This document shows positions 1 through 6,535 of a stretch of 6,982 nucleotides of DNA, in pieces. Positions within the stretch are counted from its first letter, which is position 1; every line of letters begins with the position of its first letter. The notes below the pieces were generated by a model. The model was not told where the DNA came from. It worked only from the letters and a program-made list of their open reading frames with translations, and did not search any database. Location of the stretch: the NCBI GenBank assembly GCA_028683635.1, contig JAQUHL010000103.1, positions 1-6,982 of the forward strand, in the 5' to 3' direction. This DNA comes from Candidatus Cloacimonadota bacterium (GTDB taxonomy: Bacteria > Cloacimonadota > Cloacimonadia > Cloacimonadales > Cloacimonadaceae). The translations under genes were made by a program, and so were the position numbers.

Positions 1-832
1 AAGTGTACTGACGTTTTGCATAGTTACGGGTATGCTGGCAGGCTATTTGAATGCACTCATCCAAATCCATCGTCTTATGAAAAAATGGGAGAAACTCCTT
101 GTATCCCAGGGAATTGAGTCCCGGGCACGTATCGTTGTAGCCCTCATCCAAAAGCCTCTGAATTTCGTCCAGCAGACCCATATCCAGCATTTTATAAATC
201 CTTGAGTTTATCTTCTCATAGAGCTTGTCCCGGGAATCGTTAATCATAATCTTATAGGGCAGATACCTGGGTACCCGCTTCTGCTTTATCCAATGCTTGG
301 AGATGGGAATGCCGGAGGCCAGATAGATTTCCAATCCTCGCTGGATACGCTGTTTGTCGTTTTTGCTTATAGAAGAAGCAAACTCCGGATCGTAATTGGC
401 CAATTCATGATAGAGACTACTTAGATCCTCATTTTGCATTCTCTGGTTCAATTCTTCCCGGATCTGAGAAGGGATGGGAGGATGGATAAACAAGCCTTCC
501 AAGGCGGCCTTGATATAAAGACCAGTACCCCCACAGAAGATGGGAGTACTCTTGTTCTCAAACATGGCTTTACTGATCCGAAATGCGTCCCGGGCAAAGC
601 TACCGGCATTGTAGGTTTCGTCTGGCTGGATGATGTCTATCAGGTGATGTTTTACTCTTTGCTGGGATGCTTTATCGATCTTAGCCGTGCCAATATCCAG
701 CTTATTGTACACCTGACGGGAATCCGCAGAAATAATCTCAGAATTCAGCCTCTCTGCCAGGACACAAGCAAACTTGCTTTTCCCTACTGCTGTCGGGCCT
801 TCGATGGTGATGATGGGGATGGGCTTTTTCAA
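1..832 (-). CDS. miaA: tRNA dimethylallyltransferase MiaA, 3' end cut by window edge
   Basis: Transfers a dimethylallyl group from DMAPP to N6 of A37 in tRNAs that read UNN codons, the first step of (ms2)i6A synthesis, in the cytoplasm. I translated the frame by hand: 277 open codons run to the window edge, against about 300-315 residues in the family, so only the C-terminus is missing. Visible motifs are the P-loop GPTAVGKS (residues 12-19), ISADSRQVY (34-42, with the catalytic Asp at 37), GGTGLY (101-106), the LGYKEF segment and the final NYAKRQYT just before the edge. The start is TTG at 832-830. An in-frame TAA lies at 853-851 and no ATG or GTG occurs before the P-loop, so TTG is the only ordinary choice. 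It overlaps the mutL stop in a TTGA and has no good Shine-Dalgarno site, which suggests translation coupled to mutL. Identity is secure; the exact start is slightly less so. Confidence 0.96.
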   Translation of the reverse strand, partial: MKKPIPIITIEGPTAVGKSKFACVLAERLNSEIISADSRQVYNKLDIGTAKIDKASQQRVKHHLIDIIQPDETYNAGSFARDAFRISKAMFENKSTPIFCGGTGLYIKAALEGLFIHPPIPSQIREELNQRMQNEDLSSLYHELANYDPEFASSISKNDKQRIQRGLEIYLASGIPISKHWIKQKRVPRYLPYKIMINDSRDKLYEKINSRIYKMLDMGLLDEIQRLLDEGYNDTCPGLNSLGYKEFLPFFHKTMDLDECIQIACQHTRNYAKRQYT

Positions 833-2730
833 AGAATACGTTTGAACTTCTTATCAAAATCCTGCATGGTCATCTTGATTATCAAGGGACGACCATGAGG
901 ACAAAAATACGGAGTGTTACAGGCAAAGAGGTTGTTGATCAGATCGAGCATTTCTCTTCTTGTGAGAGGATCACCTGCTTTGATGGCAGCCTTGCAGGCG
1001 ATGGATTTTGCCAGAGAATCTGTAAAATCATTGCTCACTTCAAGTTCGGCTTCCAGTTGTTTTAAAATCTCGATAAAAATCTTTCCACCTTGCCAATCTG
1101 AAAGCTCAGCAGGGATTTCCTCCACTACCAGTGAATCTCCGCTAAAAGATTTGAGGCTGAACCCAACCTTTTCCAGAAGGCTCAGGTTCTTTTCCACCAG
1201 TTCTTTGATATCCTGGGATACATAAGGAGGAATATCCACTACCAGGGGTACAATTAGTTTCTGCCGGACGGCGGGGGCACCACCACTGCGATGAATCAGT
1301 TTCTCGTAGAGGATTCTCTCATGGGCTGCATGTTGGTCGATTATCACCAATCCCTCTTCAATCTGGATGAAGATATATGTATTGTGAAGCTGCCAAGGAT
1401 TGATGTATTCCTCTTCCCGTTTGAGCAGCACATTGAAGCCGGGACTGGAGATGGAATCATTGGGCAGATCCGGGATAATCTCCAATTGCTCATCTTCCCT
1501 GGCTTTTTCTGCATTGAAGATGGGAATGACGTGCTTTGGGGAATCGGAGGAAGAGCCGGGAATTTCATCCTGATACAGATTTCCAAATTCCTTCTGATAT
1601 TCGGAATAACGGGGAATCTGAACCTTGTTTTTGTAAAAATCACGCTCGATATCAGTGAGTTCATCAAGTTTTGCGGATCCCTGAAACTTGAGTTTGGCAC
1701 TGGCAAACTTGTCATTCTCATAGCCAGACAGGGCTCGTGAAAGAGTATCAAGCACAAAACCATGCACTTTTTGCTGATCCCTGAACCGAACTTCCTGCTT
1801 GGCCGGATGAACGTTCACATCGATCTGGGCAGGAGGAATTTCCAAAAACAGGATGTAGGGGGGAGTGCTGCCCTTTTGCAAGTATCTGGTTTTCAAAATA
1901 TGCGGCTTGTAAGCTGTTATCACACTGTGCCGGATCGTCTTGTCATTGATAAAACGGCCGTTGATGAAGATGTATCGCATCTCCAGCCATCTATCGCTGC
2001 GTTCTTTCAGACCAAAGATATAGCCCGAAAGCGTGTAGCCCTCAAGCTCGTTGTCTATGGCAATCACGTCATCGGTAAAAAAGCTGCTACCAAATACTTC
2101 TGCCATTCTTGTCACCCTGTCGGGAGCAGCGATATAGCTGAGCCTTTCCTTACCATCGACCACGAGTTTGAAACTCACTTGGGGGTAGAGGATAGCTTGG
2201 TAATGGACGTACTTGAGGATATGTCTCAGTTCTGCGTTATCGGACCTCAGAAACTTACGGCGGGCAGGGATGTTTTTGAACAGGGATTTGACTGTGATGG
2301 AGGTGCCAGTATTGGAGGCTGTTTTGCTCATTTCCAGGAGTTTGCCATCCGAGAAATCTATCCTCATCGCTAAAGGAGAACTGTCACATCTGGTGATTAG
2401 CGTAAATCGGCATACTGAGGCAATCGAGGGAAGAGCTTCACCCCTGAAACCCAGGGAACTGATATTGATGATGTCGTTCAGGCGTCTGATCTTGCTGGTA
2501 GCGTGCCGTTCCAGGGCCAGCAGGGCATCATCTTCGCTCATACCTGCGCCGTTATCAATCACCTGGATCAGATCTTTGCCCCCATGATCGACAGCTATGG
2601 TTATGTTGGTTGCGGATGCATCGAGCGAATTTTCCACCAGTTCCTTGACCACGGATGCAGGGCGTTCGATCACCTCTCCGGCAGCAATCTGGTTTCTTAC
2701 TTCTTCAGCGAGGATATGAATCTTTGGCAA
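829..2730 (-). CDS. mutL: DNA mismatch repair protein MutL (endonuclease type)
   Basis: MutL links MutS mismatch recognition to strand incision and removal. The N-terminal GHKL ATPase domain shows ENSLDA (33-38, with the ATPase Glu at 33), DNGAGM (59-64), HATSKI (76-81), GFRGEAL (94-100) and the PARRKFL region near 155-160. A variable linker follows, then the C-terminal dimerisation/endonuclease domain with DQHAAHE (465-471) fitting the DQHA(x)2E(x)4E metal motif, and CPHGRP (610-615) near the end. Together these mark the nicking type of MutL found in bacteria lacking MutH. The length of 633 residues is typical. The start is TTG at 2730-2728, chosen because AGGAG lies 5 bases upstream and an in-frame TGA at 2742-2740 rules out any earlier start. 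It sits 12 bp after the kinase gene and overlaps miaA by 4 bp. The mutL-miaA pairing is common in bacteria. Confidence 0.98.
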   Translation of the reverse strand: MPKIHILAEEVRNQIAAGEVIERPASVVKELVENSLDASATNITIAVDHGGKDLIQVIDNGAGMSEDDALLALERHATSKIRRLNDIINISSLGFRGEALPSIASVCRFTLITRCDSSPLAMRIDFSDGKLLEMSKTASNTGTSITVKSLFKNIPARRKFLRSDNAELRHILKYVHYQAILYPQVSFKLVVDGKERLSYIAAPDRVTRMAEVFGSSFFTDDVIAIDNELEGYTLSGYIFGLKERSDRWLEMRYIFINGRFINDKTIRHSVITAYKPHILKTRYLQKGSTPPYILFLEIPPAQIDVNVHPAKQEVRFRDQQKVHGFVLDTLSRALSGYENDKFASAKLKFQGSAKLDELTDIERDFYKNKVQIPRYSEYQKEFGNLYQDEIPGSSSDSPKHVIPIFNAEKAREDEQLEIIPDLPNDSISSPGFNVLLKREEEYINPWQLHNTYIFIQIEEGLVIIDQHAAHERILYEKLIHRSGGAPAVRQKLIVPLVVDIPPYVSQDIKELVEKNLSLLEKVGFSLKSFSGDSLVVEEIPAELSDWQGGKIFIEILKQLEAELEVSNDFTDSLAKSIACKAAIKAGDPLTRREMLDLINNLFACNTPYFCPHGRPLIIKMTMQDFDKKFKRIL

Positions 2731-2735
2731 GGCAG

Positions 2736-2740
2736 CTCCT
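2736..2740 (-). promoter_or_regulatory. Ribosome binding site of mutL
   Basis: On the minus strand, AGGAG is followed by five bases and then TTG. This strong site fixes the non-ATG start of mutL. An ATG at 2743-2741 is in a different frame and overlaps the stop of the upstream kinase gene, so it is not the mutL start. Confidence 0.8.
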
Positions 2741-2742
2741 CA

Positions 2743-4404
2743 TTAATAACGGAATATGCTTCCGTTGGTGAATTCCCTGATGATTGAATTGTAGGGAGGA
2801 AGAGTATCCGGGATATCTTTGATATGAGAAAACAATCTTTTGAGCCTCTGAGCTTCGGTGTAGGTTGAAGAAACTCTGGGTATCGCCAGAAGCATTTTCC
2901 AGATATGTTTTTTCAGGATTCCCAGTTCGTATGTGAGGCTGCTATTGAACATATAATCTGCATTTTCCTGATACGGGAAGATGTTCTTTTCCTCGCCCTC
3001 ACGCACATCAGTCCACCGGAACAGGGTCTCTTCGGCAGTGTAACCCCTGTATTGATGATCTCGAACAATTCTACGGATCAAACGGCAGTCGGTGGTGGCA
3101 ATCCGGTTATGATTATCTAAATTGAGCTGATTCAAAGCACTTACATAGATTTTCGCCTTCAATCCGGCTGGGATGGAAGCAGTGAGTTCTTCATTCAAAC
3201 CATGGATCCCCTCCATAATGATGATATCTTCTTCCCTTAGCTTAATCCGGTGAGAACTACGTTTGCGGATACCTCTGCTAAAATCATAATGAGGCAGCTC
3301 AATTTCCTCACCATTAAGCAATTGGCTAAGCTGCAGATTTAAAAAATCCAGATCCAGTGAATGCAGGGATTCAAAATCGTAGTCCCCGTTTTCCTTGCGG
3401 GGGGTGATAGTGCGATCCACAAAATAATCGTCCATTCCAATCACCAGGGGATGGGCTTTGGAAGCTTGCAACTGCACCGAAAGTCTTTTGGCAAAAGTGG
3501 TTTTCCCCGAGGATGAAGGTCCGGCGATCAGGATCAGTTTGATTCTCTTCTGATTGAGGATATCGGATGCAATCTCGGCAATCTTCTTCTCGTGCAGGGC
3601 TTCTTCCACAAGAATGAATTGGGATATCTCATAATCATCGATCAGCCTGTTTATGTCTATGATATTATGCACTTTAAGGATGTCCAGCCATTTATCATGT
3701 TCCTGGTGCAGAGCAAAGATCTTCTTAGGAAGGACAAAAGGATCGGAGATTTTGCTGTCTTTTGCCTTGGGCAGGCGTAAGATCATCCCCGGAGTTTCAT
3801 AAAGCAAATCAAAATCCCTGATCATCCCTGTTCTGTCTGCCAGGGGACGGATAAAGTAGTCATAATATTTCCCGCACCGGTATATCGATACGTGGGATTT
3901 GTAAGTATATCTCAGGTTATCGATGATATCTTTCCTGCCCATTGTTGAAAAGATATCAATGGCTTCCTCGGTCTTTATGTCCAGGCGTTCGATCGGAATA
4001 TCTTTTGCCACAATGCCTTGCATTTCTTGTTTGATTTTTGCACAATCCTGCTCAGTAAGCATGTGGGTATTGAATACCTCACAGAATACTCCGTCACCCA
4101 CAGAGTGTTCAATCACCAGGTTGTGCTGATTGCCAAAGATGCTATAAAGTGCTTTGGAAAGCAAAAAGACTGCAGAATCCTGATAGATCCTGAACCCTTC
4201 ATGATGGTAATGAGTGATACAATTCACCAGAGTGTTGTGTTCGAGAAGATATTCTTCATTGACATATTCTACATGGTTCATTTTATAGGATAGAATTGTG
4301 CCTTTGTCGATCTCGACATTGCGCAATACAGATTTGATAGTTTGTGGTTGATCGATTTCTATCGTACTGTGTTTTATACCGTTTAACCTAACGTCTATAT
4401 TCAT
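2743..4404 (-). CDS. TGS-domain uridine kinase-like (nucleoside kinase) protein
   Basis: A 553-residue protein with three parts. Residues 1 to about 63 look like a TGS domain. Residues about 70-210 resemble the second additional (editing) domain of threonyl-tRNA synthetase. Residues about 285-500 form a uridine kinase/phosphoribulokinase P-loop domain with GPSSSGKTT (295-303), MDDYFVDR (324-331), IIMEGIHGLN (395-404) and an Arg-rich lid segment with RDHQYRGY (448-455). By homology it should transfer phosphate from ATP or GTP to a nucleoside or similar small molecule in the cytoplasm, but the substrate of this long form is not known to me. It is much longer than plain Udk (about 210 residues). 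The synthetase-like domain lacks the His, Cys and His residues used for editing (see findings). The start is ATG with AGAGG five bases upstream. It is the first gene of the left operon and diverges from the YitT gene. Architecture is secure; substrate is not. Confidence 0.88.
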   Translation of the reverse strand: MNIDVRLNGIKHSTIEIDQPQTIKSVLRNVEIDKGTILSYKMNHVEYVNEEYLLEHNTLVNCITHYHHEGFRIYQDSAVFLLSKALYSIFGNQHNLVIEHSVGDGVFCEVFNTHMLTEQDCAKIKQEMQGIVAKDIPIERLDIKTEEAIDIFSTMGRKDIIDNLRYTYKSHVSIYRCGKYYDYFIRPLADRTGMIRDFDLLYETPGMILRLPKAKDSKISDPFVLPKKIFALHQEHDKWLDILKVHNIIDINRLIDDYEISQFILVEEALHEKKIAEIASDILNQKRIKLILIAGPSSSGKTTFAKRLSVQLQASKAHPLVIGMDDYFVDRTITPRKENGDYDFESLHSLDLDFLNLQLSQLLNGEEIELPHYDFSRGIRKRSSHRIKLREEDIIIMEGIHGLNEELTASIPAGLKAKIYVSALNQLNLDNHNRIATTDCRLIRRIVRDHQYRGYTAEETLFRWTDVREGEEKNIFPYQENADYMFNSSLTYELGILKKHIWKMLLAIPRVSSTYTEAQRLKRLFSHIKDIPDTLPPYNSIIREFTNGSIFRY

Positions 4405-4473
4405 TATTACCTCTTGTACTTATTTCTCAAGGATTTTTGAAGAGCTTTTTTCGTCAAGCACTAAGGAGAGTTG
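4405..4473. promoter_or_regulatory. Divergent intergenic region between kinase and YitT genes
   Basis: This is the only gap in the window between divergent genes, so promoters for both the left operon and the YitT gene are expected here. It contains the kinase ribosome binding site (AGAGG, 4410-4414, minus strand) and the YitT site. A TTGACG that could act as a minus-strand -35 element lies at 4452-4457, but no good -10 hexamer follows at the usual 16-18 bp spacing. No convincing plus-strand promoter was found by eye. The region is AT-rich with short A and T runs. The role is inferred from gene arrangement, not from clear elements. Confidence 0.45.
4463..4468 (+). promoter_or_regulatory. Ribosome binding site of the YitT-family gene
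   Basis: AAGGAG is followed by five bases and then ATG at 4474. A TTG at 4471 is in the same frame but lies only two bases from the site, too close for normal initiation, so ATG 4474 is the better start. Confidence 0.8.
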
Positions 4474-5433
4474 ATGAAACAGAAAGTGAAGATAAATTTT
4501 AAGCGTGAGATCCTGCGCTATCTGGGGATGGTCGTGGGTGCTGCCATATTTGGTATGTCCTATTCCTGGTTTTTGATTCCATACAAGATTGCTCCCGGTG
4601 GGATTGGTGGTATTGCTCAGATTGTGAATTTCTATCTGAATGTTCCCATTGGTGTATCAATGATCGTGATGAATGTGCCTTTGTTTATCATCAGTTTTGT
4701 ATTCATCGGTAAATCCTTCGGAGGTAAGTCTTTATATGGCATGTTGCTTACCGCAGTAATGACGGATCTGCTGAATCCGGCAAGTCTGCATAAACTTGGG
4801 CTGATAAAGGACCTGGCGAAGTACACCCACATTTTGGAAGACGGGCACATCGTCTATGCCATGCTCGGCCCTGAGGACATCTATCTTTCCGCCATCGCCG
4901 GATCAGTGCTTTTGGGATTGGGTTTGGGCCTGATTTTCAGGTTTCGAGGCTCAACCGGTGGGACGGACATCCCGGTGGCTTTGATCAAACAAAAAGCCGG
5001 GCTCTCAATTGGAACAGGCTACTGGATTGTGGAAACTGCCATAATCCTGAGTGTGGGATTAGCATTCAAGGATCTGAAACTCATCATTTGGGGCTACGTC
5101 AACCTCTTTATTACCACCAAGATTACTGATCTGGCCAGTGAAGGTTTACCCTATATCAAAGGAGCTTTCATTATCTCCGATTTTGTAGACGATATCAGCC
5201 AGGAGATTTTTGAAAAACTGGATCGGGGTATTACCTACTTCAAAGGAATGAGTGGCTTTCACAAGCATGATATCCGGGTGATATTCTGCGTACTGAACAG
5301 GCGTCAGGTACCCCAGCTTACCGATATTGTAAAAGACATCGATCCAGATGCCTTCATGATTATCACAGATGTGAACGATGTGCTGGGATACGGATTCAAA
5401 TCCAGAAATATCGATCTCAAGGATGGAAGCTGA
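4474..5433 (+). CDS. YitT family membrane protein (DUF161 + DUF2179)
   Basis: A 319-residue integral membrane protein of the widespread YitT family, whose biochemical role is not firmly established. Hydrophobic segments lie at about 13-35, 42-55, 58-79, 83-100, 134-156, 178-197 and 202-218. The Gly-rich signatures APGGIGGIAQI (40-50) and GSTGGTD (159-165) are typical of the membrane domain. The C-terminal soluble part (about 227-309) matches the DUF2179 pattern, including RGITYFKG (251-258) and the final DVLGYGFK (302-309). The protein is somewhat longer than the roughly 280-290 residues common in the family, mostly because of a hydrophilic loop at about 101-133. It is the only plus-strand gene here, diverges from the kinase gene and runs tail-to-tail into the next gene with three bases between stops. 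No substrate can be read from the context. Confidence 0.9.
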   Translation: MKQKVKINFKREILRYLGMVVGAAIFGMSYSWFLIPYKIAPGGIGGIAQIVNFYLNVPIGVSMIVMNVPLFIISFVFIGKSFGGKSLYGMLLTAVMTDLLNPASLHKLGLIKDLAKYTHILEDGHIVYAMLGPEDIYLSAIAGSVLLGLGLGLIFRFRGSTGGTDIPVALIKQKAGLSIGTGYWIVETAIILSVGLAFKDLKLIIWGYVNLFITTKITDLASEGLPYIKGAFIISDFVDDISQEIFEKLDRGITYFKGMSGFHKHDIRVIFCVLNRRQVPQLTDIVKDIDPDAFMIITDVNDVLGYGFKSRNIDLKDGS

Positions 5434-5436
5434 ACC

Positions 5437-6021
5437 TCACTTGAAATAATAATACAAACCCACCTGGGGTATAAACATGATCAGGCTTCCATCGCTTTTA
5501 TAGGAGACGGGAAGTTCGAGCGACAGACGGATGTTTTTCTTGGGATTGGCTTCGATCCCTGGGCCAAATCCCAGCACCCAGGTATCCTTGTTTTTGGTCT
5601 TTTTATATGAATCGCCAAATGCGGAATGCTCGATGTAGTTTTGGTAAACCATGGTTTTGCGGTAGAAGTTATAGGCACCTCCACCCAGAAGATAGAAACG
5701 GACATTGCTTTTATTGAAATCATTGAGGACGTGCAGATAGTTGGCTCCCAGATTAAGCATAGTGCGCCGTCCTGTTTTCTCATCCACAGTAACACCATAT
5801 GCGGTTGCATCGAAATCTTTGTCGTTGGAACCTGTAGTCATGGCAAACAGCGTAAACTGGCAACCCTGATTTCCCTTGAAAAACCTGTAACCATATCCAT
5901 ACCCGGATACTGTGCCATAATGTAGTCCGAAGGCATGAGTATTGTTGATATCGGTGTTTTCACCTGCCAGGATGCCAATGAAGAGGGCAAGTACCAGGCC
6001 AACAAAAAATGTCTTTCTCAT
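5437..6021 (-). CDS. Hypothetical exported protein, likely small outer-membrane beta-barrel
   Basis: I do not recognise the family. The 194-residue product starts with Met-Arg-Lys, then a hydrophobic stretch (about 5-18), with probable signal peptidase I cleavage around Ala19/Gly20. The mature part is rich in Gly, Tyr and Phe, with repeated stretches of alternating polar and apolar residues (for example YGYGYRFF at 41-48 and RFYLLGGGAYNFY in the middle). It ends QVGLYYYFK, an aromatic end like that of many outer-membrane barrels, although the last residue is Lys rather than Phe. Its size would suit an eight-stranded barrel. The ATG is supported by GGGAG five bases upstream (6027-6031). It lies 23 bp after the lipoprotein gene and is probably co-transcribed with it. 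An envelope role is inferred; no specific function can be given. Confidence 0.75.
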   Translation of the reverse strand: MRKTFFVGLVLALFIGILAGENTDINNTHAFGLHYGTVSGYGYGYRFFKGNQGCQFTLFAMTTGSNDKDFDATAYGVTVDEKTGRRTMLNLGANYLHVLNDFNKSNVRFYLLGGGAYNFYRKTMVYQNYIEHSAFGDSYKKTKNKDTWVLGFGPGIEANPKKNIRLSLELPVSYKSDGSLIMFIPQVGLYYYFK

Positions 6022-6026
6022 ATCTA

Positions 6027-6031
6027 CTCCC
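6027..6031 (-). promoter_or_regulatory. Ribosome binding site of the exported-protein gene
   Basis: On the minus strand, GGGAG lies five bases before ATG 6021-6019, in the 23-bp gap after the lipoprotein stop. It supports independent initiation of this gene within the presumed operon. Confidence 0.75.
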
Positions 6032-6044
6032 GTTTTATCTTTAT

Positions 6045-6533
6045 TTAGTCTTTTTCAGAATGTTTGATATACTCACGATTACCATGGAACTGCCAGCGAT
6101 TGTCTTCATAATACAGGTAGGAAACATCACCCATTTCCTCTGGAGCATTGTAGCTTTGTACCAGAGTGGGGGATTCGAATCTGAGCCGCATGGTCACCAC
6201 TGCCTGAAAGTATTCGATGCTGATATCTATGGTTTCGATAGTCAGTACGTCGTAGGTGGAGAAAAGATCCAGCCAACGCTCCCGAATCGTCCAAACAATA
6301 TAACCATCATGCAGATAATCCACGTGAAAACCTGCCATCAGGGTTTCAATGTCCTTGTAGTTGAAAGCGGATTGAAAGTTGTATAGCAGATCCTGAATCT
6401 CTTTTTTGTCATTGCTCAAAGCATCCCGCTTGTCACATGAAACCAAACTTAACATCATATATAACAATAATATATTAGTTATTATTCTGATCAAAGCTGT
6501 TTTTCGATATCGGTAACTACTTATCTTATCCAT
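6045..6533 (-). CDS. Hypothetical lipoprotein with a possible NTF2-like fold
   Basis: A 162-residue protein with a basic N-terminus (residues 1-16), a hydrophobic core (about 17-31) and a lipobox LVSC with the lipidated Cys at 33, followed by Asp34. The mature part has a helix-like start (KKEIQDLLYNFQSAFNYKD) followed by a region containing YLHDGY and late Trp and aromatic residues. This resembles SnoaL/NTF2-like (DUF4440-style) small proteins, which often bind ligands or act as accessory domains. That resemblance is by eye only, and I cannot name a family. The ATG lies two bases after the methyltransferase stop and lacks a clear Shine-Dalgarno sequence, so coupled translation is likely. The 33-residue signal is slightly long, but no better internal start with a ribosome site was seen. 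It is followed by the exported-protein gene, suggesting a shared envelope role. Confidence 0.75.
   Translation of the reverse strand: MDKISSYRYRKTALIRIITNILLLYMMLSLVSCDKRDALSNDKKEIQDLLYNFQSAFNYKDIETLMAGFHVDYLHDGYIVWTIRERWLDLFSTYDVLTIETIDISIEYFQAVVTMRLRFESPTLVQSYNAPEEMGDVSYLYYEDNRWQFHGNREYIKHSEKD
6466..6486. repeat. AT-only inverted repeat within the lipoprotein signal-peptide codons
   Basis: AATAATA (6466-6472) and TATTATT (6480-6486) are perfect inverted copies separated by 7 bases. They sit in the most AT-rich stretch of the window, in codons for the hydrophobic signal segment. Overlapping it on the minus strand are TTGATC (6489-6494) and, 16 bp downstream, TATTAT (6467-6472), which look like a weak promoter. 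Both could be chance products of AT-rich codons for Ile, Leu and Asn. Confidence 0.3.
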
Positions 6534-6535
6534 GA

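Noticed and set aside
434..898. Plus-strand open frame (154 codons) opposite the start of miaA and the end of mutL
   Set aside because: Both opposite-strand genes carry strong family motifs through this stretch; the antisense product looks like no protein family I know.
1291..1740. Plus-strand (149 codons) and overlapping minus-strand (1344-1763) open frames within mutL
   Set aside because: They cover the MutL linker and the DQHA region in other frames. The composition is that of frame-shifted coding sequence, with no start context of note.
1762..2373. Long plus-strand open frame (203 codons) opposite mutL
   Set aside because: It is fully antisense to well-conserved MutL ATPase-domain codons, has no recognisable domain and is best explained as a shadow of mutL codon use.
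2503..2787. Plus-strand open frame spanning the kinase/mutL junction
   Set aside because: Antisense to the conserved N-terminus of MutL and the end of the kinase; no domain or ribosome site supports it.
4018..4293. Plus-strand open frames inside the kinase gene (also 2905-3120, 3592-3780, 3923-4129)
   Set aside because: Short antisense shadows of a clearly conserved protein.
4471..4473. TTG as start codon of the YitT gene
   Set aside because: Only two bases separate it from AAGGAG, while ATG 4474 has a normal five-base spacing.
5458..5470. Short hairpin ACCC-loop-GGGT followed on the minus strand by a T-rich tract, terminator-like
   Set aside because: The stem is only four pairs and it lies before the stop codon of the exported-protein gene, in codons for its aromatic C-terminus. 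The T-rich tract is explained by Tyr and Phe codons.
5626..5925. Antisense open frames over the exported-protein and lipoprotein genes (also 6009-6386), and a minus-strand one in another frame at 5481-5810
   Set aside because: The chosen frames have a signal peptide or lipobox and suitable starts; these alternatives have neither.
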